Shown: positions 16,862 through 27,175, counted from the first letter of the stretch. The stretch: DNA of 64,000 bases from Flammeovirgaceae bacterium UBA2786 (GCA_002352225.1 DEIA01000032.1:1401-65400); one strand, 5' to 3'. Translations and numbers: made by a program. Notes: generated by a model from the sequence alone, not told the origin.

Positions 16862-18685
16862 ATGGAAGTAAATAAAATCAGAAACATCGCCATTATTGCC
16901 CACGTTGACCACGGTAAAACCACCTTGGTTGATAAATTATTGCATGCCGGTCATCTCTTTAAAGACCATGAAAATCCTGGCGAGCTTATTATGGACAGCA
17001 ACGATCTGGAACGTGAACGAGGCATTACCATTCTTGCTAAAAACGTTTCCGTTCGGTATAAAGATTATAAAATCAATGTAATTGATACCCCCGGCCACAG
17101 CGATTTTGGAGGCGAGGTTGAACGTGTACTTAATATGGCCGATGGTTGCTTGTTGCTGGTAGATGCCTTTGAAGGCCCCATGCCACAGACCCGTTTTGTG
17201 TTGCAGAAAGCATTGCAACTCGGTTTAAAACCGATTGTAGTTATAAATAAAGTAGATAAGAAAAATTGCACGCCAGACGAAGTACATGAATCAGTATTCG
17301 ATTTAATGTTTGCGCTGGATGCAAACGAAGATCAATTAGATTTTCCTACATTTTACGGTTCGGCCAAACAAGGCTGGATGAGTACAGACTGGAAAACACC
17401 AACTACTGATATCAATGCATTGATTGAAGGTATAATCAAATATATTCCTGCTCCAAAAATTGATGAAGGAACAACACAAATGTTGATTACATCGTTGGAG
17501 TACTCTTCATTCATTGGCCGTATTGCTATTGGGCGTGTGCAACGCGGTTCGGTTAAGCCAGGCCAGCAAATTGCTTTGGTTAAGCGCGATGGCGGAGCGG
17601 TGGTTAAAACCCGCATTAAGGAAGTTTATGTGTTTGAAGGATTTGAGAAGAAGAAGGTGGAGCAGGTTAATGCCGGAGAAATTTGTGCCTTGGTAGGCTT
17701 AGAAGGTTTTGAAATTGGCGATACCGTTGCCGATATAGAAAAACCAGAAGCGTTGAAGTCAATTGCGATTGATGAACCAACCATGAGTATGTTGTTTACC
17801 ATCAACAACTCACCCTTCTATGCCAAAGAAGGAAAGTTTGTTACCTCGCGCCACATTAAAGACCGGCTGGAAAAGGAACTGGAAAAAAATCTGGCGTTGC
17901 GCGTAGGCGAAACCGGATCGGCCGATAGCTTTATGGTGTTTGGCCGTGGCGTATTGCACTTATCAGTATTAATTGAAACCATGCGCAGAGAAGGCTACGA
18001 GTTGCAGATTGGACAGCCGCAGGTAATCTTTCGCGAAATTGATGGGGTGAAGTGTGAACCGGTTGAAGAATTAACTATCGACTTACCCGAAACGGATGCT
18101 GGTAAAGCCATTGAAACCGTTTCGATGCGCAAGGGCGAAATGGTTAACATGGAACCTAAGGCCGATCGGATGATTTTGAAATTCATGATTCCATCGCGTG
18201 GAATTATGGGCTTGCGAAATTATTTATTGAACGTAACAGCGGGTGAAGCCGTAGTTACACACCGTTTTAAAGAATATCAGCCGTACAAAGGAGAAATACC
18301 GGGCCGCATTAATGGTTCGTTAATTGTAATGGAACAGGGCGAAGCCATTCCGTACAGTTTGCACAACCTGCAAGACCGCGGTAAGTTCTTCATCAATCCG
18401 GGCGAGCCTGTGTATGAAGGACAGGTAATAGGTGAGCATAGCCGTAGTGGCGACCTGGTAATAAACGTTACCAAAACCAAGAAGCTAACCAATATGCGGG
18501 CTTCCGGTGCCGATGAGAAAATGAAAATTGCACCTCCGCTTAAGCACACCTTAGAAGAAGCATTAGAATACATACAGGCCGATGAATATGTAGAGGTAAC
18601 ACCCAAGTCAATTCGTCTGCGTAAAATTTATCTGAACGAAAACGATCGTAAACGCGAACGCAATAAGGCAGGATCGAATGCATAA
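16862..18685 (+). CDS. typA: Ribosome-binding GTPase TypA/BipA
   Basis: This 607-residue translational GTPase is close to the usual family length. The G domain carries AHVDHGKTTL (G1), RGITI (G2), DTPGHSDFGGEVERVL (G3) and NKVDK (G4). EF-G-like beta-barrel and ferredoxin-like domains and the TypA-specific C-terminal domain follow (MRASGADEKMKIAPPLKHTLEEALEY region). TypA binds ribosomes and helps assembly of the large subunit, especially under stress or cold. Its final bases overlap the start of the TPR gene by 8 nt, so the two are probably co-transcribed. Confidence 0.97.
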   Translation: MEVNKIRNIAIIAHVDHGKTTLVDKLLHAGHLFKDHENPGELIMDSNDLERERGITILAKNVSVRYKDYKINVIDTPGHSDFGGEVERVLNMADGCLLLVDAFEGPMPQTRFVLQKALQLGLKPIVVINKVDKKNCTPDEVHESVFDLMFALDANEDQLDFPTFYGSAKQGWMSTDWKTPTTDINALIEGIIKYIPAPKIDEGTTQMLITSLEYSSFIGRIAIGRVQRGSVKPGQQIALVKRDGGAVVKTRIKEVYVFEGFEKKKVEQVNAGEICALVGLEGFEIGDTVADIEKPEALKSIAIDEPTMSMLFTINNSPFYAKEGKFVTSRHIKDRLEKELEKNLALRVGETGSADSFMVFGRGVLHLSVLIETMRREGYELQIGQPQVIFREIDGVKCEPVEELTIDLPETDAGKAIETVSMRKGEMVNMEPKADRMILKFMIPSRGIMGLRNYLLNVTAGEAVVTHRFKEYQPYKGEIPGRINGSLIVMEQGEAIPYSLHNLQDRGKFFINPGEPVYEGQVIGEHSRSGDLVINVTKTKKLTNMRASGADEKMKIAPPLKHTLEEALEYIQADEYVEVTPKSIRLRKIYLNENDRKRERNKAGSNA

Positions 18686-19520
18686 AAGTCTTCTAATCGG
18701 TATACTTACACTAGCCTCTTACACTTTTGGGTTTGCACAAAACTCAAAGTGGGCGGCCTGGGAAACAGAAGCCGATACCCTGATGGGGCGCGAAGATTTT
18801 AAGAAAGCCATTGCGTTGTATACCAAAATCATTAAAGCTTCGGGTCTTAAGCAAAAAGATAACTACCGCCCTCTTTACAAAAGAGCGGTTGCATTTTACA
18901 GTTCGGGCCAATGGCAACCCGCTATTGCCGATATAACTAAGTTTATTCCAGAATTTCCGCAGAACTATCAGGCGCGCATTTTACGGGCTCTTGTATACCG
19001 CGAATTAAATGATGCCGATAACCAATTGATTGATATTGAATCTGCAATAGAACTGACGGGTGGCGACCCTCAATTACTTCACTGGCGTGGGAGTTTACTG
19101 ATGGAGAAGGAAGAGTATCAACGCGCCAAAAATGATTTCAAGCAGATTATTCAGATACAGGACGATCCGGAAATTGAAATGAATCTGGCCCTGGTGCATT
19201 ACTCGATGGATGAGTTAGACAGCGCACTTATGGCGGTTAATAAAGCCATTGAATTGGATGGAACTTATGGTGCGGCTTATTATTATGGAGGTGCCTTTGC
19301 GTTGGAGTTGGAACAGTACGAACAGGCCCTTAAGTTTCTGGATGTAGCTTTGCGTCTGGAGCCAGAAAATTTACAAGCCCAATTCTATAAAGGAATTTCA
19401 TTAGTTGAATTGAAGCGTGAGGAAGAAGGTTGCAGATATCTGAATAAAGCCTTTTATAGCGGGATAGATGATGCAGCCGATTACCTGAAGCAGTATTGTT
19501 ACGAGGTTCTGAAAGACTAA
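18678..19520 (+). CDS. Secreted TPR-repeat protein
   Basis: This 280-residue protein has a signal peptide (MHKSLLIGILTLASYTFGFAQ). About six TPR-like helical pairs follow, for example EDFKKAIALYTKIIKA, PLYKRAVAFYSSGQWQPAI and AAYYYGGAFALELEQYEQALK. It is a periplasmic scaffold-type protein; no catalytic motif is present. It overlaps typA by 8 bases and is followed after 32 bases by guaA, which suggests an operon, although the three functions have no obvious link. Confidence 0.85.
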   Translation: MHKSLLIGILTLASYTFGFAQNSKWAAWETEADTLMGREDFKKAIALYTKIIKASGLKQKDNYRPLYKRAVAFYSSGQWQPAIADITKFIPEFPQNYQARILRALVYRELNDADNQLIDIESAIELTGGDPQLLHWRGSLLMEKEEYQRAKNDFKQIIQIQDDPEIEMNLALVHYSMDELDSALMAVNKAIELDGTYGAAYYYGGAFALELEQYEQALKFLDVALRLEPENLQAQFYKGISLVELKREEEGCRYLNKAFYSGIDDAADYLKQYCYEVLKD

Positions 19521-19552
19521 TTTCCAGTATAGCCGAAATAATTTTTTTAAAA

Positions 19553-21079
19553 ATGGCACAGCAAATTCTCATTCTCGATTTCGGATCGCAGTACACTCAA
19601 CTAATTGCGCGAAGAGTACGTGAACTAAATGTGTATTGTGAGATACATCCCTTTAATCACATTCCAACCATTACACCCGATATCAAAGGGGTAATTCTTT
19701 CCGGAAGCCCGTGCTCGGTGCGCGATGCCAATTCGCCCGATGTGGATATAAAACAGTTTGGAAAAATTCCGGTGCTTGGCGTGTGTTATGGTGCACAGTT
19801 AATAGCCCATAAAAGTGGTGGCTCGGTAGCGCCTTCGCAGATTCGGGAATACGGTCGCGCAAAACTTACTACCGTTAATCATCACAATGAGTTATTAAAA
19901 GAGATCTCGTTGGATTCACAAGTGTGGATGTCGCATGCCGATACCATTACGTCAATCCCCGATCAGTTTGAAATTATTGCCAGCACACCTTCGGTTAAGG
20001 TAGCTGCATTTCATTTGAAAGGCGAAAAGATTTATGGTATTCAGTTTCACCCCGAAGTAACGCATTCGCTGGAAGGTAAAAACCTGCTACGCAATTTTGT
20101 GGTGCATATTTGTGGCTGTGCACAAGACTGGACTCCCGATCAGTTTGTAGAAACTACAGTGGCCGATCTGAAAAAGAAGTTGGGTAATGATAAAGTAGTA
20201 ATGGCACTATCGGGTGGAGTAGATTCTACCGTAGCGGCTATGCTCATCCATAAAGCCATAGGAAAAAATCTCTATTGTATTTTTGTTGATAATGGCTTGT
20301 TGCGTAAAGATGAGTTTGCACAGGTGTTGCAATCGTATCAGGGCATGGGCCTTAATATTAAAGGTGTAGATGCTAAAGATAAATTTTACACATCCTTAAA
20401 AGGATTGGCCGAACCGGAGTCAAAACGCAAAGCTATTGGTAAAACATTTATTGATGTGTTTGATGAAGAAGCTCACGCGCTGACTGAAGTAAAGTGGCTG
20501 GGGCAGGGTACCATTTATCCGGATGTGATTGAGTCGGTTTCCGTAAAGGGTCCATCAGCCACAATCAAGTCGCACCATAATGTAGGTGGCTTGCCTGAAA
20601 AGATGAAGATGAAAGTGGTAGAGCCACTGAATACATTGTTTAAAGATGAAGTTCGTTTGGTAGGAAAAACACTGGGTATTGATCCGCTTATTCTGGGTCG
20701 CCACCCTTTTCCCGGGCCAGGTTTAGGTATTCGTATTTTAGGAGAGGTTACGGCCGATAAGGTGAAGATACTACAGGAAGTAGATGCAATTTTTATTGGC
20801 GGTCTTCGTTCGCATGGGTTGTATGAAAAAGTATGGCAGGCTGGTGCCGTATTGCTTCCGGTTTATTCGGTGGGTGTAATGGGCGATGAGCGTACCTATG
20901 AACAAGTTACGGCATTACGGGCAGTAGTAAGTGTAGATGGCATGACGGCCGACTGGGCACATCTGCCGCATGAATTTTTGAGCGAAATATCTTCCGATAT
21001 TATTAATAAAGTAAAAGGCGTTAACCGGGTAGTGTACGACATTAGCTCAAAGCCCCCGGCAACCATCGAATGGGAATAG
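19553..21079 (+). CDS. guaA: GMP synthase (glutamine-hydrolysing)
   Basis: This 508-residue enzyme makes GMP from XMP, ATP and glutamine in the cytoplasm. The class I amidotransferase domain has nucleophile Cys78 in LGVCYGAQ and the His-Glu pair in FHPEVTHS. The ATP-pyrophosphatase domain has the PP-loop LSGGVDST, and the C-terminal dimerisation domain ends with SSKPPATIEWE, the conserved terminus. The start ATG at 19553 gives the standard N-terminus AQQILILDFGSQ; an upstream in-frame ATG at 19496 would fall inside the TPR gene. Length and motifs are complete. Confidence 0.97.
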   Translation: MAQQILILDFGSQYTQLIARRVRELNVYCEIHPFNHIPTITPDIKGVILSGSPCSVRDANSPDVDIKQFGKIPVLGVCYGAQLIAHKSGGSVAPSQIREYGRAKLTTVNHHNELLKEISLDSQVWMSHADTITSIPDQFEIIASTPSVKVAAFHLKGEKIYGIQFHPEVTHSLEGKNLLRNFVVHICGCAQDWTPDQFVETTVADLKKKLGNDKVVMALSGGVDSTVAAMLIHKAIGKNLYCIFVDNGLLRKDEFAQVLQSYQGMGLNIKGVDAKDKFYTSLKGLAEPESKRKAIGKTFIDVFDEEAHALTEVKWLGQGTIYPDVIESVSVKGPSATIKSHHNVGGLPEKMKMKVVEPLNTLFKDEVRLVGKTLGIDPLILGRHPFPGPGLGIRILGEVTADKVKILQEVDAIFIGGLRSHGLYEKVWQAGAVLLPVYSVGVMGDERTYEQVTALRAVVSVDGMTADWAHLPHEFLSEISSDIINKVKGVNRVVYDISSKPPATIEWE

Positions 21080-21115
21080 CGGCTTAATTTTTGATTGATT
21101 ATATTGGCCAGCAGA

Positions 21116-22846
21116 ATGAAAAGGCCCCACATGAGTAAGTATTTGTTCTTATTATTTGTTGTTGCCAGTCTTACACAGGCAATTGGTCAGGATTTCAAAA
21201 AGCAATTCAGGCAGGCTAAAGACTTATACGAAGAAAAGCAGTACAGCGCAGCAATGGCTGCCTTTAAGCCACTAACCGTTTACGATCAGACCAATCCATT
21301 TCCTGAGTATGCGTCATTTTATTATGCCCTATCGGCTTACCAATTAGGGTATGGTTCGGTAGCGAAGGACATGTTTTTGCAAATTAAAAAACTGTATCCA
21401 TCGTGGAATCAGAAGCAGGAAGTTGATTACTGGTTATGCAAATTGTATTTCGATCAGGGCGATATTTTTCAGGCGCTGAAGATGGCTTCTGCAATTTCCG
21501 ATCCGTCTTTTCAAGCCAGCCTTACAGACCTTAAGCGGTTTTATCTGGATAAGATTAACGATAGCGAAACGCTTAAAATGGTTTTGGAAGATTATCCGGA
21601 AGAGCGTGAGGCAGGGCGTGCCTTATTAAAGGTATTAGGTAAACAACCATTTCATCTTCAGGAAACTGCTATGATGGAATTGTTGATTACAAAATTTAAT
21701 CTGCCTCGCGAAAAACTTATTACAGTTGAAACTCCGAAACCAGTATTTAAAGATTCGTATCGGGTAGCGTTGATAATGCCTTTTCTGGCTGCCACACTGG
21801 ATCCTTCGCCTGTAGTAAAGCGCAATCAATTTGTGCTTGATATTTATGAAGGCATAAAACTGGCCGCAGACTCTCTTCGCAAGCAAGGCATTAACCTGGA
21901 AGTATTGGCGTACGATAATGAGCGCTCACCTGAACTTACCCGAAAAATTTTATTGCAGGAGGAACTCAAATCGGCCGATATAATTATAGGACCACTTTTT
22001 CCGGAAGAAGCTAAACCGGTTCTGGAATTTTCTCAAACCAACCAAGTGAATGCATTAATAAATCCGGCTTCTAATACTATTGAGTTTGCCCCTAATCCAT
22101 ATTCATTTTTGCTTCAGCCAAGTCATGAAACATTAGGTATTCGTTCGGCAGAATGGGTAGCCCGGAATGTGCACAGAAAGAATTGTCTGGTGTACTATGG
22201 CGAAACGGTAAAAGACTCTGTAATGGCTTTTGCTTTTATTAAGAAAGCGCTTGAGTTGGGTGTTAAGGTTGTGTATGCCGAAGAGGTGCACAAAGAAGCA
22301 TCAGCTAATATTCTTACCAACCTCGTTTCGGCAACCGAGTATGATGAATGGAAAAACCCCCTTCAGTTTAAACTAAAAAGAGATAGTTTAGGCAGCATCT
22401 TTGTGGCATCGGATAATGAGCTGATTTACTCTAAGGTGATAAATGGGGTAGAAACAAGAAACGACTCTATAACTATAATCGGGCAGGAGAGTTGGCTAAC
22501 CGATACTTCAATCGACTATTCAAAATTTGAACGTACCCGGGTTAATCTGGCTGCACCCAATTATCGGGCTATCAGCAACCCGGCTTATACAGAGTTTCGT
22601 AAGAAATTTATTCAAAAACATGGTATTCTGCCGGGCGAATATGCCACCCTTGGCTACGAAACTACCATGATGGTGGGCCAGTTTTTCAGTAAATATGGAG
22701 CCCGGTTTCTCGAACTTATGCCCCCAGGCGAAATTCAACCCGGGCATCTGGGTACTGGCTACCTGCTTTTGCCAGGCCGCGACAACGGGCATGTATCGTT
22801 CATTAGCTTTAAACAAGGGGTGGTTGTTACCACGGGAACCGAGTAA
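21116..22846 (+). CDS. Secreted TPR and periplasmic-binding-like protein
   Basis: This 576-residue protein has a signal peptide, an N-terminal TPR-like region (KQFRQAKDLYEEKQYSAAMAAF, about 20-150) and a C-terminal domain (about 205-560) that resembles type I periplasmic-binding proteins of amino-acid ABC transporters (VALIMPF...YEGIKLAAD...GPLFPEEAKPV). In Bacteroidota such proteins occur without a cognate transporter and are often annotated as ABC substrate-binding or LppC/LpoA-like. LpoA, which has a similar TPR-plus-binding-fold layout, activates a peptidoglycan synthase; that analogy is an inference. The ATG at 21116 was chosen; one at 21131 is equally possible. It follows guaA by 36 bases. 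Confidence 0.75.
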   Translation: MKRPHMSKYLFLLFVVASLTQAIGQDFKKQFRQAKDLYEEKQYSAAMAAFKPLTVYDQTNPFPEYASFYYALSAYQLGYGSVAKDMFLQIKKLYPSWNQKQEVDYWLCKLYFDQGDIFQALKMASAISDPSFQASLTDLKRFYLDKINDSETLKMVLEDYPEEREAGRALLKVLGKQPFHLQETAMMELLITKFNLPREKLITVETPKPVFKDSYRVALIMPFLAATLDPSPVVKRNQFVLDIYEGIKLAADSLRKQGINLEVLAYDNERSPELTRKILLQEELKSADIIIGPLFPEEAKPVLEFSQTNQVNALINPASNTIEFAPNPYSFLLQPSHETLGIRSAEWVARNVHRKNCLVYYGETVKDSVMAFAFIKKALELGVKVVYAEEVHKEASANILTNLVSATEYDEWKNPLQFKLKRDSLGSIFVASDNELIYSKVINGVETRNDSITIIGQESWLTDTSIDYSKFERTRVNLAAPNYRAISNPAYTEFRKKFIQKHGILPGEYATLGYETTMMVGQFFSKYGARFLELMPPGEIQPGHLGTGYLLLPGRDNGHVSFISFKQGVVVTTGTE

Positions 22847-22905
22847 GCCAGAATGTAATTTTGATCAAATCCTTACACCAAAGCGTTCATCCAAAAGGCA
22901 TTTAA

Positions 22906-22913
22906 TACCTTTG
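22906..22913 (+). promoter_or_regulatory. Putative -7 promoter element
   Basis: TACCTTTG matches TAnnTTTG exactly, 45 bases before the ATG at 22959. A weak GTTC is present about 17 bases upstream in place of a TTTG. Confidence 0.42.
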
Positions 22914-22958
22914 TAGCGTATTTGAATCCGCATCTTTTAGTATTTTTAGGAGTAACTT

Positions 22959-23993
22959 ATGGTTAACGTGCGCACTACCCTTATCTGCCTTTTATTGCTT
23001 AGCTCGGTTATGGCGTTTAGCCAGACTACCGAAAAAGTGGCCGTTACATTCGATGAGCTTTACGATGAGCCTTATTCTATTAATAAGTTATTTATAGCAT
23101 TTCAGCCCCTTTACGGAGAAATTTTTGCAACAAACGTAAATGCAGGCTATGGTGTGGAAGCTCAATACTTCCATAAAAACAAGTTTAATATTAAAGCCCA
23201 GTTCCGTAAATCGTATAGCAGTAAGTTTATGGACTTTAATCGTGAAAATGCGCTGCAAAACAGCACGGTTTCCAATGTCCCTGAAGTTTTTAATTATTTT
23301 GAGTTTGGGGGTACCTACCACATTAAGGACTTTGATGAAGCTTCCACAACTAAGATTTTCCTTCACCGCAAAAAAATGACAAGCACCCGGTGGGCTGCCA
23401 CTCTGGCTACCTATGCCGAAGTACCCAGCAAGCTCCGGAAAATTTACGGAGCCCGTATGGGGATGGTAATTTGGGATGCAACGGTTGATATAAACCGAAC
23501 GCTGGATAAACAGAATCTTTCTTATGCTAACCTGATTAATAGCGAAAACAACAGTCTGCCCGAAACATATGTAGATGGAAATGGAGTAACGCAAGACATG
23601 ATGGCCTTCTCCAATTTGTATTCAACCAATGCCTATATAGGAGCATCCCTTACCTGGATCCGGAATATTGCTGTAAGTTTTGACAAGTTTGACAATGCCG
23701 TGGATGATGGTATGTTTAATGTCTATTTTGATGTGCTGTTTGCTCCTTCTATGAAATTAGACCCGGTTAGTTATAATGGCTTCGATTATTCAACCAGTGC
23801 TATTAAACTAAATAAAATAGGAGCACGCCTTGGTTTTGAAGGTAAGTATAACCGCACTCTGGGTTGGTCTTATGGTGGCGAATTGGGGTACAGACCTTCG
23901 TTAGATGGCCGTGGCTTCTTTGCCGTATTTAAAATTGCGTTCCCGGTATTCAGTTCTAACCTCGACAATAAAGTCGAAGCTTTCAAAAAGTAG
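22959..23993 (+). CDS. Predicted outer-membrane beta-barrel protein
   Basis: This 344-residue protein has a signal peptide ending MAFSQ. Alternating hydrophobic strands are rich in aromatic residues (NKLFIAFQPLYGEIFATNVNAGYGVEAQYF, GARLGFEGKYNRTLGWSYGGELGYRPSL), and it ends near FKIAFPVF, consistent with an outer-membrane barrel. No specific family was recognised. It has its own promoter-like element and is followed 8 bases later by hutI, so it may be co-transcribed with hutI and apt. Transport or adhesion roles are open. Confidence 0.65.
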   Translation: MVNVRTTLICLLLLSSVMAFSQTTEKVAVTFDELYDEPYSINKLFIAFQPLYGEIFATNVNAGYGVEAQYFHKNKFNIKAQFRKSYSSKFMDFNRENALQNSTVSNVPEVFNYFEFGGTYHIKDFDEASTTKIFLHRKKMTSTRWAATLATYAEVPSKLRKIYGARMGMVIWDATVDINRTLDKQNLSYANLINSENNSLPETYVDGNGVTQDMMAFSNLYSTNAYIGASLTWIRNIAVSFDKFDNAVDDGMFNVYFDVLFAPSMKLDPVSYNGFDYSTSAIKLNKIGARLGFEGKYNRTLGWSYGGELGYRPSLDGRGFFAVFKIAFPVFSSNLDNKVEAFKK

Positions 23994-24001
23994 TTCAGAT
24001 A

Positions 24002-25249
24002 ATGCACAACATCCTGATCACGCACATCCACAAATTAGTGCAGGTGAGAGAACAGGCTCTGGATTTTATTGGGGGCCGGGCTATGGGCAATCTTCCGGAG
24101 TTGGAAAATGCCTATCTCGTAATCACTAACGGTTTAATTTCAGATTTTGGGCTGATGGATAATTTACCATCAGATTTAATAGCATCAACTACGTTAAATG
24201 CTTCGGGCCGATTAGTATTACCATCTTTTGTTGATTCGCATACACACCTGGTATTTGCTGATACACGCGAAGAAGAATTTGTGATGAAACTGAAAGGAGC
24301 AACCTATCAGCAGATTGCTGCTTCGGGTGGTGGTATTTTAAACTCAGCGCGAAAGTTACAACAAGCCAGTGAGGATGAACTTTTTGAAAAGGCATTAACA
24401 CGGGTTTCTGAAATTATTGCTACGGGTACAGGGGCAGTAGAAATAAAAAGTGGCTATGGTCTTACCACCAAAGATGAATTAAAGATGTTGCGCGTGGCCC
24501 GAAGGCTGGGAGAACAAACACCGCTTACTGTAAAAACTACGTTGTTAGGTGCACATGCTGTACCTCAGAATAAATCCAAAGAAAAATACATTGAGGAAGT
24601 AATTCAGGAAATGATTCCGGCAGCAGCCGAACAAAAGCTGGCCGATTATGTAGATGTGTTTTGTGAGACAGGATTCTTTACCCCCGAAGAGACCGAGAGA
24701 ATTGTGGAGGCCGGAAAGCAATATGGATTGTTACCCCGGTTGCATGCCAATCAATTAGGACGTTCGGGTGGTGTACAGACAGGAGTTAAGACAAAAGCGA
24801 TTAGTGTTGATCATCTGGAAAATATAGGAGTAGAAGAAATTGAGACACTGAAAGGAAGCTCTACCATGCCGGTTTCGTTACCCGGTGCCGCTTTTTTTCT
24901 GGGATTAACGTTTACACCAGCGCGGCAAATTATTGATGCCGGTTTGCCGTTAGCCATTGCATCAGATTACAATCCCGGCAGCGCACCCAGCGGAAGTATG
25001 CCATTCAACATAAGTTTAGCGTGTATAAAGATGCGGATGCTTCCGGAAGAAGCTATTAACGCGGCTACTATTAATACGGCCTACACATTGGGGCTGTCGC
25101 AAAGTCATGCTACCATCACAAAAGGTAAAGTCGCAAATGTATTTATTACAAAACCAATGCGATCGGTTGCTGCCATTCCGTATGGCTTTAGTCGTAATCC
25201 CGTAAGTCAGGTAATCTTAAATGGACAATTAATTTCAGAATACGAATAA
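24002..25249 (+). CDS. hutI: Imidazolonepropionase
   Basis: This 415-residue amidohydrolase opens imidazolone-5-propionate to formiminoglutamate in histidine degradation. The metal-binding HTH at H80-H82 in VDSHTHLVFADTR, further ligands in LLGAHAVP and LHANQLGRSGG, and SDYNPGSAPS near the C-terminus are all family hallmarks. Length is normal for HutI. No hutH, hutU or hutG is adjacent, so the pathway genes are dispersed. The downstream apt gene begins one base after its stop. Confidence 0.95.
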   Translation: MHNILITHIHKLVQVREQALDFIGGRAMGNLPELENAYLVITNGLISDFGLMDNLPSDLIASTTLNASGRLVLPSFVDSHTHLVFADTREEEFVMKLKGATYQQIAASGGGILNSARKLQQASEDELFEKALTRVSEIIATGTGAVEIKSGYGLTTKDELKMLRVARRLGEQTPLTVKTTLLGAHAVPQNKSKEKYIEEVIQEMIPAAAEQKLADYVDVFCETGFFTPEETERIVEAGKQYGLLPRLHANQLGRSGGVQTGVKTKAISVDHLENIGVEEIETLKGSSTMPVSLPGAAFFLGLTFTPARQIIDAGLPLAIASDYNPGSAPSGSMPFNISLACIKMRMLPEEAINAATINTAYTLGLSQSHATITKGKVANVFITKPMRSVAAIPYGFSRNPVSQVILNGQLISEYE

Positions 25250-25250
25250 G

Positions 25251-25787
25251 ATGGTGAAAGAAGAAACCGTTAAAGCCTTGTTGCGCGATGTACCTGATTT
25301 TCCGAAGCCTGGAATATTATTTAAGGATATTACTCCCTTGCTGGCCAACCCACAAGCCAGAAAACTGGTAATGAATGAAATTGCAGATCATTTTCGTAAT
25401 CAAGAGATAGATGCCGTGGCAGCGGTGGAGGCCCGCGGATTTATTTTTGGAATGTTGATAGCCGAAGCGCTTGATGTGGCTTTTGTTCCAGTACGCAAGG
25501 CTGGCAAACTTCCATATCATAAAGTTCGGGAAGAGTATGACCTTGAATATGGAAAAGCGGCCATCGAAATGCATGTAGATGCTTTGAAGCGCGGAAGCCG
25601 CATCCTTATACACGATGATTTATTGGCAACGGGCGGAACGGCTGGTGCAGCAGGCAACCTGATTCATAAACTGGGTGGAGTGGTAGCAGGATATTCTTTT
25701 ATTATTAATCTTGCCTTTTTGCCAGGTGAAAAAATTTTATCGGAAAAGTTTGGGGTTAAACCACACTATCTGGTAAAGTACGAGTAG
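25251..25787 (+). CDS. apt: Adenine phosphoribosyltransferase
   Basis: This 178-residue enzyme salvages adenine to AMP using PRPP. It shows the N-terminal FPKPGILFKDITPLL motif, the VEARGFIFG segment and the PRPP loop IHDDLLATGGTAGA. The gene is coupled to hutI with a one-base gap. Length and motifs are complete. Confidence 0.96.
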   Translation: MVKEETVKALLRDVPDFPKPGILFKDITPLLANPQARKLVMNEIADHFRNQEIDAVAAVEARGFIFGMLIAEALDVAFVPVRKAGKLPYHKVREEYDLEYGKAAIEMHVDALKRGSRILIHDDLLATGGTAGAAGNLIHKLGGVVAGYSFIINLAFLPGEKILSEKFGVKPHYLVKYE

Positions 25788-25846
25788 TTTGGATGGAATT
25801 AATTTCCTCATAACTTTCTGATAAATTTAACTGCTATAGAAGGGTA

Positions 25847-26431
25847 ATGAATGTGATTAAGATACCCATGTTTCCCCTCTCCATTTTTCCATTGCCGGGC
25901 GAAATGGTTCCCCTGCACATTTATGAGCCTCGCTACCGCCAGCTGTTAGAAGATGCCGAGAATAAAGACATGGCATTTGGTATTTACTATAATCATGTCT
26001 CCAACATAGAAAAACTAGGTTCGCTTGTAAAATTAGAAAGCGTAATAAAACGCCATAGCAATGGCGAAGCGGACATAATAGTTAAGTGTGTGGATTTACT
26101 TTCTATGAGCAAATTGTTCCGAACCTTTCGCGATAAGCTTTACCCCGGGGCAGAAGTGGAGTTATGGAATGTTGATCTTTCCGAACCTATGGATAACACG
26201 CTTCGTCAGCACTTTTCCGAATACATGGGTGTAATGCATTTGAGCCACCCCGAAAAAAGTATTTCAATCTTTGATGTAGCCAATGATTTGAACCTTGGGT
26301 TTGAAGATCGTCTCAAATTCGTACAGTTACCGGACGATCGTAAATCTCCGTTCATCATTACTCGGTTAAAATATCAGATTGCCTTATTAAAGGAAGCAGA
26401 AAAGGCTAAAGACGTTTATCATCTTAATTAA
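25847..26431 (+). CDS. LON N-terminal domain protein
   Basis: This 194-residue protein consists almost entirely of the LON substrate-binding domain (MFPLSIFPLPGEMVPLHIYEPRYRQLLEDA). It has no AAA+ or protease domain, so it is not Lon itself. Stand-alone LON-domain proteins are widespread and their function is poorly defined. It follows apt by 59 bases on the same strand. Confidence 0.85.
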   Translation: MNVIKIPMFPLSIFPLPGEMVPLHIYEPRYRQLLEDAENKDMAFGIYYNHVSNIEKLGSLVKLESVIKRHSNGEADIIVKCVDLLSMSKLFRTFRDKLYPGAEVELWNVDLSEPMDNTLRQHFSEYMGVMHLSHPEKSISIFDVANDLNLGFEDRLKFVQLPDDRKSPFIITRLKYQIALLKEAEKAKDVYHLN

Positions 26432-26599
26432 GTTTCAGTACTGAAATTATTTTAGGTTTAACTCAACCTTTACGATAGTCGTTTCGTTTGAAACGGACTT
26501 CACACAAAACTTCCTTCACAATTTTTTTTAACATTCTTTAACACCACTCGTGCAACAATTAACGATTGCACTGCGTCATAAGGCTATAAATTTATTTTT

Positions 26600-27175
26600 A
26601 TGAAAATATTACAAATGGTGTTAGCAGGTGTGCTATTCAGCACATGTGCATTTGCGGGTGTGGTTGATGAACCAGCCTCGACAGAAGGTTTTGCGGTTAC
26701 GCATGTTGCAGGCAGTACAGTACTAAAAGTGTACTATGCTTCGGAACAAGCGGGTAATGTTAAAATTACAATTCTGAACAAACAGGGGGATGTGGTTCAC
26801 ACAGAAACAATACGAAAAATTTCGAACTTTGTAAGACCCTACAACCTTTCTCAGTTATCGGCAGGTGAATACAAGGTAGTGATTCAGGATAGGAATGGTA
26901 TACGGGAAGAAGTAGTCCAGTTTTCAAACGGAAAAATTGATAAGTGGATCAACATCCTACGGTTACCTGAAAATGGAAAGTTCCTTCTTTCTGTCAAATC
27001 AAAAGCGTCAGATCAGATTAATGTAAATGTATACGATCGGGATAACCGCTTAATTCATTCGGAGGCGCGCGATGTAAAAAGTGATTTTGCTGAAGTGCTT
27101 ACCATCAAGAACATTAACGAATTTACAATCGAGATTACCGATAGCAATGGTGTACTTAAAACACTGAAGAACTAA
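26600..27175 (+). CDS. Small secreted beta-sandwich protein, paralogue of 27444-28016
   Basis: This 191-residue protein has a signal peptide (cleavage near CAFAG). Two ~85-residue beta-rich repeats follow: KVYYASEQAGNVKITILNKQGDVVHTETI and SVKSKASDQINVNVYDRDNRLIHSEA. The fold resembles the short Ig-like/T9SS-sorting-domain style modules of Bacteroidota. It is not itself a large cargo protein. It has its own downstream terminator. The tandem neighbour is about the same length and has the same domain plan, so the two arose by duplication. The role is unknown. Confidence 0.75.
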   Translation: MKILQMVLAGVLFSTCAFAGVVDEPASTEGFAVTHVAGSTVLKVYYASEQAGNVKITILNKQGDVVHTETIRKISNFVRPYNLSQLSAGEYKVVIQDRNGIREEVVQFSNGKIDKWINILRLPENGKFLLSVKSKASDQINVNVYDRDNRLIHSEARDVKSDFAEVLTIKNINEFTIEITDSNGVLKTLKN